Positions 53,805-61,459 of a DNA stretch of 64,000 nt are shown here, piece by piece. Source of the DNA: Streptomyces fuscichromogenes. Lineage in GTDB: Bacteria > Actinomycetota > Actinomycetes > Streptomycetales > Streptomycetaceae. Each line of letters begins with the position of its first letter. Positions within the stretch are counted from its first letter, which is position 1. Under the pieces are notes generated by a model, which was not told the origin of the DNA, did not search any database, and saw nothing but the letters and a program-made list of their open reading frames with translations. The DNA is taken from the NCBI RefSeq assembly GCF_014645815.1, contig NZ_BMML01000024.1:124001-188000 (forward strand). The letters run 5' to 3'. The position numbers and the translations under genes were made by a program.

Positions 53805-54626
53805 TTGGCCACTGGTACGGAACCACATCAGAACAGCGGCGGCGTACGCGCCCGTACGCGCGCCGCGATCTCCGCCCCGCACCTGCGGACCGACCGCTGG
53901 TGGCTGGCGCCCGCCGTCACCGCGGCCGGTCTGTTCGCGTTCGTCGTCTACTCGACGTGGCGGGCCTTCTCGAACGCGCACTACTACTCGGCGCCGTACG
54001 TCTCGCCGTTCTACTCGCCGTGTCTGGCCGAGAACTGCAAGGCCATGCCGTCCGGCCCGAACGCCGACCTCTTCGGCAGCTGGTGGGCGATCTCCCCGGC
54101 GATCATCATCCTGATCTTCCCGCTGGGCTTCCGCCTGACCTGCTACTACTACCGCAAGGCGTACTACCGCAGCTTCTGGGCCTCCCCGCCGGCCTGCGCG
54201 GTGGCCGAGCCGCACGCGAAGTACACCGGTGAGACCCGCTTCCCGCTGATCCTGCAGAACGTCCACCGGTACTTCTTCTACTTCGCCCTGCTGGTCGCCG
54301 GCGTCCTGACCTACGACACGGTCCTGTCGTTCCGGGACACGCACGAGAACTGGGGCCACATGGGCCTCGGCACCCTCGTCTTCCTGGTCAACATCGTGCT
54401 GATCTGGGCGTACACGCTGTCCTGCCACTCCTGCCGGCACATCGTCGGCGGCAAGCTCAAGCACTTCTCCAAACACCCCGTGCGCTACAAGGCCTGGCAG
54501 TTCGTGGGCCGGCTCAACGCCCGCCACATGCAGCTCGCCTGGGCGTCGTTGGTGAGCGTGGCGCTCGCCGACTTCTACGTCTATCTGCTCGCGTCCGGTG
54601 TCTTCGACGATCCGCGATTCTTTTAA
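53805..54626 (+). CDS. sdhC: Succinate dehydrogenase membrane-anchor subunit, Sdh1 type
   Basis: A 273-residue protein with about five transmembrane helices (near residues 35-53, 90-110, 150-170, 186-206, 245-265). It starts at TTG 53805, which has GGAG seven bases upstream. It has the length I remember for the mycobacterial Sdh1 anchor (Rv0249c, 273 residues) rather than the short SdhC/SdhD pair of classical enzymes. Several His residues near membrane ends (VHRYFFY, CRHIVGG, RHMQLAW) could ligate haem or bind quinone. It lies 17 bases before sdhA and anchors SdhAB to the membrane for electron transfer to menaquinone. Confidence 0.85.
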   Translation: MATGTEPHQNSGGVRARTRAAISAPHLRTDRWWLAPAVTAAGLFAFVVYSTWRAFSNAHYYSAPYVSPFYSPCLAENCKAMPSGPNADLFGSWWAISPAIIILIFPLGFRLTCYYYRKAYYRSFWASPPACAVAEPHAKYTGETRFPLILQNVHRYFFYFALLVAGVLTYDTVLSFRDTHENWGHMGLGTLVFLVNIVLIWAYTLSCHSCRHIVGGKLKHFSKHPVRYKAWQFVGRLNARHMQLAWASLVSVALADFYVYLLASGVFDDPRFF

Positions 54627-54643
54627 ATGACTGGGGCCATCTG

Positions 54644-56575
54644 ATGACAGCGGTGGAGCGGCAGCAGTGGGACGTCGTGGTCGTCGGCGCCGGCGGCGCC
54701 GGACTGCGCGCCGCGATCGAGGCGCGCGAGCGGGGCGCCCGTACGGCGGTGATCTGCAAGTCGCTGTTCGGCAAGGCGCACACGGTGATGGCCGAGGGCG
54801 GTATCGCGGCGGCCATGGCCAACGTCAACGAGCACGACAACTGGCAGGTCCACTTCCGCGACACCCTGCGCGGCGGCAAGTTCCTCAACCAGTGGCGGAT
54901 GGCCGAGCTGCACGCCAAGGAGGCACCGGACCGGGTCTGGGAGCTGGAGACCTGGGGCGCCCTCTTCGACCGCACCAAGGACGGCAAGATCTCCCAGCGC
55001 AACTTCGGCGGCCACGAGTACCCGCGCCTGGCGCACGTCGGCGACCGTACCGGCCTCGAACTGATCCGGACGCTGCAACAGAAGATCGTCTCGCTCCAGC
55101 AGGAGGACGAGAAGGAGACCGGCGACTACGAGTCCCGGCTCAAGGTCTTCCAGGAGTGCACGGTCACCCGGATCCTGAAGGACGGCACACGCGTCTGCGG
55201 GGTCTTCGCCTACGAGCGGGAGACCGGCCGCTTCTTCGTCCTGGAGGCGCCCTCCGTCGTCATCGCCACCGGTGGCATCGGCAAGTCCTTCAAGGTGACG
55301 TCGAACTCGTGGGAGTACACGGGTGACGGGCACGCGCTCGCCCTGCTGGCCGGGGCGCCCCTGCTCAACATGGAGTTCGTGCAGTTCCACCCGACCGGCA
55401 TGGTCTGGCCGCCGTCCGTGAAGGGCATCCTGGTCACCGAGTCGGTGCGCGGCGACGGCGGGGTGCTCAGGAACTCCGAGGGCAAGCGGTTCATGTTCGA
55501 CTACATCCCGGACGTCTTCAAGGAGAAGTACGCCGAGTCCGAGGAGGAGGGCGACCGCTGGTACGAGGACCCGGACCACAACCGGCGTCCCCCGGAGCTG
55601 CTCCCCCGCGACGAGGTGGCCCGCGCGATCAACTCCGAGGTGAAGGCCGGCCGCGGCTCCCCGCACGGCGGGGTCTTCCTGGACGTGTCGACGCGGATGC
55701 CCGCGGAGGTCATCCGGCGCCGGCTGCCCTCCATGTACCACCAGTTCAAGGAGCTGGCCGACGTCGACATCACGGCGGAGGCCATGGAGGTCGGGCCGAC
55801 CTGCCACTACGTGATGGGCGGGGTCGCGGTGGACTCCGACACCGCAGCCGCCCGTGGCGTGCCGGGGCTGTTCGCGGCCGGCGAGGTGGCCGGCGGCATG
55901 CACGGCTCCAACCGGCTGGGCGGCAACTCCCTCTCCGACCTGCTGGTGTTCGGACGCCGGGCGGGCTGGCACGCCGCCGACCACGCGGCGGACTCGGAGG
56001 CCCGGCCGGAGGTGGACGACGCGCAGATCGACGCGGCGGCGGCCGAGGCGCTGCGGCCCTTCTCCGCGGAGGGCCAGGAACCGGACTCCGGCCCGCCGGA
56101 GAACCCGTACACCCTGCACCAGGCGCTCCAGCAGTCCATGAACGACCTGGTCGGCATCATCCGCCGGGAGGGCGAGATGGAGCAGGCCCTGGAGAAGCTC
56201 GCCGAGCTGCGGGTGCGGGCGCGCCGGGCCGGGGTGGAGGGGCACCGGCAGTTCAACCCGGGCTGGCACCTCGCCCTGGACCTCAGGAACATGCTGCTGG
56301 TCAGCGAGTGCGTGGCCCGGGCGGCGCTGGAGCGCACCGAGTCGCGCGGCGGCCACACCCGCGAGGACCATCCGGTCATGGACCGCAGGTGGCGCCCCGT
56401 CAACCTGCTCTGCCGGCTGGCCGACCCCACCGGCGGCCTGGCGGCCACCGACCCGGAGCGCGGCCAGATCGACCTCACCCGTGAGAGCACCGACCCCATC
56501 CGAGCCGACCTGCTCGCCCTCTTCGAGAAGGAGGAGCTGGTCAAGTACCTCGCCGAAGAGGAGCTGTACGAATGA
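54644..56575 (+). CDS. sdhA: Succinate dehydrogenase flavoprotein subunit
   Basis: A 643-residue FAD subunit oxidising succinate to fumarate. FAD-binding VVVVGAGGAGLRAA (11-24), flavin-attachment region KAHTVMAEGGIAAA (the His attaches FAD covalently), substrate site FHPTGM and later HYVMGG, and RLGGNSLSDLLVFG near the C-terminal FAD contact. The length matches the Sdh1-type flavoprotein of mycobacteria (about 646). Its stop overlaps the sdhB start as ATGA. Confidence 0.95.
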   Translation: MTAVERQQWDVVVVGAGGAGLRAAIEARERGARTAVICKSLFGKAHTVMAEGGIAAAMANVNEHDNWQVHFRDTLRGGKFLNQWRMAELHAKEAPDRVWELETWGALFDRTKDGKISQRNFGGHEYPRLAHVGDRTGLELIRTLQQKIVSLQQEDEKETGDYESRLKVFQECTVTRILKDGTRVCGVFAYERETGRFFVLEAPSVVIATGGIGKSFKVTSNSWEYTGDGHALALLAGAPLLNMEFVQFHPTGMVWPPSVKGILVTESVRGDGGVLRNSEGKRFMFDYIPDVFKEKYAESEEEGDRWYEDPDHNRRPPELLPRDEVARAINSEVKAGRGSPHGGVFLDVSTRMPAEVIRRRLPSMYHQFKELADVDITAEAMEVGPTCHYVMGGVAVDSDTAAARGVPGLFAAGEVAGGMHGSNRLGGNSLSDLLVFGRRAGWHAADHAADSEARPEVDDAQIDAAAAEALRPFSAEGQEPDSGPPENPYTLHQALQQSMNDLVGIIRREGEMEQALEKLAELRVRARRAGVEGHRQFNPGWHLALDLRNMLLVSECVARAALERTESRGGHTREDHPVMDRRWRPVNLLCRLADPTGGLAATDPERGQIDLTRESTDPIRADLLALFEKEELVKYLAEEELYE

Positions 56576-57348
56576 GCGGCTACACGGCCCACTTCCGGGT
56601 GTGGCGGGGCGACGCCGAGGGCGGCGGCCTGGAGGACTTCAAGGTCGAGGTGAACGAGGGCGAGGTGGTCCTGGACATCATCCACCGCATCCAGGCCACC
56701 CAGGCCTCCGACCTGGCCGTCCGCTGGAACTGCAAGGCGGGCAAGTGCGGTTCGTGCTCGGCGGAGATCAACGGCCGCCCGCGCCTGATGTGCATGACCC
56801 GGATGTCCGTCTTCGAACAGGACGAGACCATCACGGTCACCCCGCTGCGCGCCTTCCCGGTCGTCCGCGACCTGGTCACGGACGTCGGCTTCAACTACCA
56901 GAAGGCCAGGGAGGTCCCGGCCTTCGTACCGCCCGCCGACCTCGGCCCCGGCGAGTACCGGATGTTCCAGGAGGACGTGGACCGCTCGCAGGAGTTCCGC
57001 AAGTGCATCGAGTGCTTCCTGTGCCAGGACACCTGCCATGTGGTGCGCGACCACGAGGAGAACAAGACGGCCTTCGCCGGACCGCGGTTCCTCATGCGGG
57101 TCGCCGAACTCGACATGCACCCGCTGGACGCGGCGGAGACGTCCGGCCTGGACCGCAAGCGCACGGCCCAGGACGAACACGGCCTCGGCTACTGCAACAT
57201 CACCAAGTGCTGCACGGAGGTCTGCCCGGAGGGCATCCACATCACGGACAACGCCCTGATCCCCCTGAAGGAGCGGGCGGTCGACCGCAAGTACGACCCG
57301 CTCGTGTGGCTCGGCTCGAAGATCAGGAGGCGCCCCGCAGGAGGCTGA
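56572..57348 (+). CDS. sdhB: Succinate dehydrogenase/fumarate reductase iron-sulfur subunit
   Basis: A 258-residue electron-transfer subunit. Cysteines for three clusters are visible: [2Fe-2S] CKAGKCGSC with a later C (RLMCM), and then CIECFLCQDTC and CNITKCCTEVCPEG supplying the [4Fe-4S] and [3Fe-4S] sites. The N-terminal plant-ferredoxin-like and C-terminal bacterial-ferredoxin-like domains are intact. The gene overlaps the 3' end of the convergent kinase-like gene by 26 bases, so the two mRNAs must be antisense at their ends. Confidence 0.95.
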   Translation: MSGYTAHFRVWRGDAEGGGLEDFKVEVNEGEVVLDIIHRIQATQASDLAVRWNCKAGKCGSCSAEINGRPRLMCMTRMSVFEQDETITVTPLRAFPVVRDLVTDVGFNYQKAREVPAFVPPADLGPGEYRMFQEDVDRSQEFRKCIECFLCQDTCHVVRDHEENKTAFAGPRFLMRVAELDMHPLDAAETSGLDRKRTAQDEHGLGYCNITKCCTEVCPEGIHITDNALIPLKERAVDRKYDPLVWLGSKIRRRPAGG

Positions 57349-58312
57349 GCACCCGCCGGAGGTTGGACTCGGCGATGTCCCGCATCTGTTCGCGCTCCGG
57401 GAAGTCGCCGTCCAGCAGCCGCAGCGGGCCGGCGACGAGGTTGAGGTGCATCGCGAGCCGGTACAGCGCCGTCCGGTCCTCGTCGAGGTCGGCGGTGCGC
57501 AGTACGTCGTAGGCGGGCCCGAAGCGGAGCTGGAGGAAGACGTGCTCCCATTCGGCGTCGAAGTACATCAGGCCTTCGATGTCGATGAGCGCGGGATCCC
57601 CCTCCTCGGTCACCAGGACGTGGTCCGGACCGAGTTCGCCGTGCACGAGGGAGGCGTGGTCGCGTGGCTCGACCGCGTCGTAGAGCTCGTGCACCCGCTC
57701 GGCCAGCGCCCGCCGTACCGCGCGCACCCGGGGATCCCGCTCGGCCACCTCCGCGATGTCGCGCATCGCGCGGTCGGCGACGACCTGCTCGCAGGAGCTG
57801 CCGCGCGGTTTCCCGCCCTCCTCCACGAGGGCGGCCTTGCCGTACCCGGTGGAGACGCACTCACGGAGCACGCCGAGCGTTCCCGCCAGCCGGGCCAGCG
57901 GCACCCGTGCGGCGCCCGGGTCGCTGCGCAGCAGCACCTCCAGGCTGCCGCCGCGGACGTCCTCGACGACCGCGGCGTAGGCGGGCAGGTGTTCGGCGTC
58001 CTCGTCGGCGAACAGCAGGCGCGGGGTGCGCACGCCGAGTTCGGTCAGCAGGTCGTGGGCGGACAGGAAGAGGCCGAGACCCGAGGCGTGTGCGAAGGGG
58101 TCGCGGATGTCGGCGTCGGCGGGCCCCCAGTAGTCCTCCTCCGGGGACCAGACGTACGCGATCGCGCTGCGGCCGTTGTCGAGGGCGAGCCGGTAGACGC
58201 CTTTCTTGCTTCCTCCGCGCAGCCGGGTGACGGCGGCGGGGGCACGGCCGAGGGCCTCGCGGGCGAGCGGTGCGAGGTCGTCACGGGTGAGGTGGGCACG
58301 AGCGGTTGTCAT
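57323..58312 (-). CDS. Aminoglycoside phosphotransferase (APH)-fold protein
   Basis: A 329-residue kinase-like protein. The ATP site LRGGSKKGVYRLAL and hinge region are visible. The catalytic loop reads LVHGELGPDHVLV where canonical APH enzymes have HGDLxxxN, so Glu replaces the catalytic Asp and His the Asn. The metal motif is LIDIEG (canonical D-F/I-E). It may phosphorylate a small molecule by altered chemistry or be a pseudokinase. ATG overlaps the stop of the upstream GH18-like gene (ATGA), coupling the two. Confidence 0.82.
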   Translation of the reverse strand: MTTARAHLTRDDLAPLAREALGRAPAAVTRLRGGSKKGVYRLALDNGRSAIAYVWSPEEDYWGPADADIRDPFAHASGLGLFLSAHDLLTELGVRTPRLLFADEDAEHLPAYAAVVEDVRGGSLEVLLRSDPGAARVPLARLAGTLGVLRECVSTGYGKAALVEEGGKPRGSSCEQVVADRAMRDIAEVAERDPRVRAVRRALAERVHELYDAVEPRDHASLVHGELGPDHVLVTEEGDPALIDIEGLMYFDAEWEHVFLQLRFGPAYDVLRTADLDEDRTALYRLAMHLNLVAGPLRLLDGDFPEREQMRDIAESNLRRVLSLLRGAS

Positions 58313-59757
58313 GACGTACGGACCCAGTCCTTCCGATAAGAGGTCCAGTCAGCCTCGGTGGCGGCGAAGTCGACGTACAGGGCGACGCCGAAGTTAGCGC
58401 GATCGGGGTCCGTCCGTGACAGTCCCAGCCGAACCCCGCGCACGGCCGCCGGTACGGTCTCGGCGTGCGCCCAGTGCCCGAACCGGTTCTCGTGGTAGAA
58501 GGGCAGCCCCATCAGGAGGTCGGTCGACCTGGGCGTGACCTCCAGCGCGAGGCTCGTCTGCTGGGCGACGTACCCGCCGTACAGGCTCTGCAGTGGCTGC
58601 ATGGTGTCGTAGGACATCACCGCGATCTGGTCCACCCGACGGGCGACTTGTCCGAAGTACTCCTGTGACCACCATTTGGGGTGACCGGTGGCAGTACCCC
58701 AGAAGGAGTGAAAGGCCGGGAGCGGATCGATCTGGTGTGCGGCGACGGAGAGCAGCGGGGTCGCGGGGCGCAGGGCGTCGAGCAGGGCGAGGTAGTTCCG
58801 GTCGCCGGAGTGCAGGGGCTCCAGGTCGAAGTGCACACCGTCGAAGCCGGCCCCGACGACCTGCCGGGCGGACGCGACGACGGCGTCCCGCGTCGCCTTC
58901 TTCTCCAGGTGCATGGCGTTCGGCTTCTCGGGCGCGAGTTCGTCGCCCAGCCAGGCCTGCACCCGGACGCCGGGGAGTTTTCGATGCACGGCTGTTATCA
59001 GCCAACGGGCCTTGGGATAGGCCGATTTGGGCAGCGTGCCGTTGTGCTCCAGTGGTCCGGCATGCACGTAGAGGTCGCGTATGCCGGTGTCCGCGAGCCG
59101 GGCGGCGAGGGCGGTGACGTCGGCGTCGGTCCTACGGCCGTCGACCCAGGCGTGCCCGAGCCAGAGGGCGTCCCGGCTCCGGCTGTAGGTACCGGCCTTC
59201 GGGTCGCCGGTGTAGTTGACGCGGAGGGCGGTCTCGGCGATGAGGAGGGGCACCAGCAGCAGCACCACGACCCCGAGCCCCAGCCGCCGGCCCCATCTCG
59301 GGATCTTCTTCCCACCCGCCCGTCCCGTGCGCCTTGCACCGTCGGGTGCGGGTGGCCCCTGCGGGGGTGCGGACGCGTCGGCGACCGCGGGTGAGAGCCG
59401 CGTGGGGTCGGGTCCGTCGGTGGAGGAGAGTGCGGAGTCGGGTCCGCCGGAGGGGGCGGGAGCGGAATCGGGTCCGCCGACCGGGGCGGGTGGCGCTTGC
59501 CCGGAGGCGGGACCGGCCGCGGGCGCGGAGGCCGGTTCGGCGACGGGTGCCGGCGACTCGGATGCGGAGGCCGGTTCGGCGACGGGTTCGGGGGACGCCT
59601 GCGCAGGGTCAAGGGCGTCGGGAGGGGCGGCGGACGGGGGCGTGGTGTCCGGGCCGACGGTGGAGGCGGGTGGCGTCTGTGCAGGAGGTCCGCCGTCGGT
59701 GGGGTTCGGGTTGTCGCGGCCTGTGGGGCGGGGTCCTGGGTCTGGGCTCCGTTTTAT
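58309..59757 (-). CDS. Membrane-anchored GH18-like TIM-barrel protein; apparent ATA start
   Basis: About 482 residues. A Pro/Ala/Glu-rich cytoplasmic N-terminus (~180 residues with EPVAEPASA-type repeats), one helix (RLGLGVVVLLLVPLLIAETA), then an extracytoplasmic TIM-barrel-like domain with FDGVHFDLEP, matching the DxxDxDxE core of GH18 glycosidases, and a later MSYD strand. In-frame ATG/GTG/TTG codons are absent from the coding-like region before the helix. ATA 59757..59755 follows a near-ideal GAGGGGG seven bases upstream, and codon bias switches on there. The alternative ATG at 59889 has no ribosome site and adds low-bias sequence. Confidence 0.72.
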   Translation of the reverse strand: MKRSPDPGPRPTGRDNPNPTDGGPPAQTPPASTVGPDTTPPSAAPPDALDPAQASPEPVAEPASASESPAPVAEPASAPAAGPASGQAPPAPVGGPDSAPAPSGGPDSALSSTDGPDPTRLSPAVADASAPPQGPPAPDGARRTGRAGGKKIPRWGRRLGLGVVVLLLVPLLIAETALRVNYTGDPKAGTYSRSRDALWLGHAWVDGRRTDADVTALAARLADTGIRDLYVHAGPLEHNGTLPKSAYPKARWLITAVHRKLPGVRVQAWLGDELAPEKPNAMHLEKKATRDAVVASARQVVGAGFDGVHFDLEPLHSGDRNYLALLDALRPATPLLSVAAHQIDPLPAFHSFWGTATGHPKWWSQEYFGQVARRVDQIAVMSYDTMQPLQSLYGGYVAQQTSLALEVTPRSTDLLMGLPFYHENRFGHWAHAETVPAAVRGVRLGLSRTDPDRANFGVALYVDFAATEADWTSYRKDWVRTS

Positions 59758-59893
59758 GTTCTGTCCCCCTCTTCCTGTCGTCCCCCGGCCGCCCCCGCCC
59801 CGGTCGCGAAGCCGACCAGTTGCCCATACGCTCCGAAATGTGACGTCATCCTTGATCCGGGGTCGGCCGAGACATGCCACCGGGCACATAGGT

Positions 59894-61321
59894 GTGCGGG
59901 TGGGGCACGCGGTGCTGGGCGGGGTGGCCGGGGTGGTCTGGCTGGTGTTGCCGGTGATGACGAGCACAGCTCAGGAGCCGGTTCCCGTGGCGCGGGGCGA
60001 GACGGTCGCCGCGGCCCCGACGGCGGACGGGGGTTCGGCCACGGACTACGTCCTGCCGCTCGTCGCCGTCGCCGCGGCCGGCGCCCTCGGCGGCTACGGA
60101 TACGTACGCCGGACACGGCGGGCCCGCTCCCGCACCACGCCGGCGATCCTCTCTCCCGCCCCGCCGACTCCGTCGCCCGTCGACGTCGAGCGGCAGGCCC
60201 GCGCCTCCCTGGTCCTCGCCGACGACTGCGTGCGTACCAGCCGGGAGGCCCTCGGAGACGTCGACGGGGGTGAGCCCGTCGTACGGGCCCTGCGGGCGGC
60301 CGAGACCGAGCTGGCGGCCGCGTTCGCGATATGGCGGCGGTACGAGGAGGGGGCACCGGGGGACGACGCCGGCCGGCGTCAGGCACTGGTGGGGGTGGTC
60401 GGGCGGTGCGCCGAGGCGGGGCGGCAACTGGACGCGGGGGCCGCCGAGTTCGACGCCGAGTGGCACGCGGGGGATGCGCTGGGGGTGGCCGAGGGGCGGT
60501 TCCGGCGGCTGGCGGGGCGGACCGGAGGGGTGGCGGGCGCACTGGCCGGGGCGGGTGAGCGGTACGGCGTGACCGCGGTCGCCTCCGTCGTCGGATACGT
60601 CGAACAGGCCAAGGACCGGCTGGTGTTCGCGACCGGACGGCTCAACCAGGCCCGCCAGGACGCCGATTCGGGCGACGATGACCGGTCCTGGCGGGAAGTG
60701 CGGGCCGCCGAGGGGGCAGTGGCACAGGCCGGGGTGCTGCTGGGCGGGGCGGAACGGCTGGTGCGGGAGCTGACCACGGCCGCGGGGCTGGTGCCGGCCG
60801 CCCTCACGGGTGCGGAGGCGGAACTGACGGGTCTGCGGGCGAGGGCGCTGCCGGCGCGGCTGGGACATGCGGACGCCGTGCTGGCCGGCGTCCGGGAGGA
60901 GCTGACCGGGGGGCCGTACGACCCGTTGGACGCGCTGCGCCGGGTCGTGCGGGCGGTGGAGGGGACGGGGGGCGGCCGGTCCGGGGTGATCGCGGCGGGG
61001 GCGGAGCTGGTGGCGCGGAGTGCGGTGGGGGCGGCGGACGACTTCGTCGGGACGCATCGGGCGGCGGTGGGGGCGGAGGCGCGGGCGTTGCTGGCGGGGG
61101 CGAGGCGGGCTGCGCCCGCCGACGCCGACAGGCTCGCGCGGAAGGCTCGGGAGCTGGCGGAGCGGGATGTGCGGGCGCACGGGAATCCGTTCGCCGGGGA
61201 GGCCGCGCAGGGGATCGGCGTGGCGGGGGCGGTGCTCGGCGGTGTGCTGCTGGGGGAGGAGGCCGACGGGGGGCCGGTGGTGGCGTTCGGGGGGCCGGAG
61301 AGCAGGGGGAGGCTGGGGTAG
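59894..61321 (+). CDS. Membrane coiled-coil protein resembling the C-terminal half of TPM-domain proteins
   Basis: About 475 residues from GTG 59894 (or 59900). A signal-like helix (AVLGGVAGVVWLVLPVM) with a possible STA-Q cleavage, then a short linker, a second helix (YVLPLVAVAAAGALGGYGYV) and a long Ala/Arg-rich helical region (ERQARASLVLADDCVRTSRE ... EQAKDRLVFATGRLNQARQD). I recall this helical part as the C-terminal half of Streptomyces TPM-domain proteins; here the extracytoplasmic TPM domain between the two helices is missing. The start overlaps the upstream region of the divergent GH18-like gene. Function unknown. Confidence 0.72.
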   Translation: MRVGHAVLGGVAGVVWLVLPVMTSTAQEPVPVARGETVAAAPTADGGSATDYVLPLVAVAAAGALGGYGYVRRTRRARSRTTPAILSPAPPTPSPVDVERQARASLVLADDCVRTSREALGDVDGGEPVVRALRAAETELAAAFAIWRRYEEGAPGDDAGRRQALVGVVGRCAEAGRQLDAGAAEFDAEWHAGDALGVAEGRFRRLAGRTGGVAGALAGAGERYGVTAVASVVGYVEQAKDRLVFATGRLNQARQDADSGDDDRSWREVRAAEGAVAQAGVLLGGAERLVRELTTAAGLVPAALTGAEAELTGLRARALPARLGHADAVLAGVREELTGGPYDPLDALRRVVRAVEGTGGGRSGVIAAGAELVARSAVGAADDFVGTHRAAVGAEARALLAGARRAAPADADRLARKARELAERDVRAHGNPFAGEAAQGIGVAGAVLGGVLLGEEADGGPVVAFGGPESRGRLG

Positions 61322-61375
61322 CGCGTCAGGGGGTGCCGGGTCGGGTCGCCGGGCGGCTGCGGGCCGGTGGGGCTT

Positions 61376-61423
61376 CTCGCGCAGTTCCCCGCGCCCCTGA
61401 AGGGGCGCGGGGAACTGCGCGAG
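61376..61423. terminator. Perfect 23-bp palindrome, bidirectional terminator and repeat-family member
   Basis: Arms 61376-61398 and 61401-61423 are exact complements with a 2-base loop. It lies between two convergent genes (ends 61321 and 61460). This is the most complete copy of the GCGCAGTTCCCCGCGCC repeat family in the window. Confidence 0.88.
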
Positions 61424-61459
61424 CAACCCCCGCGGCGCCGCACCGTACAACGGCGGCCC

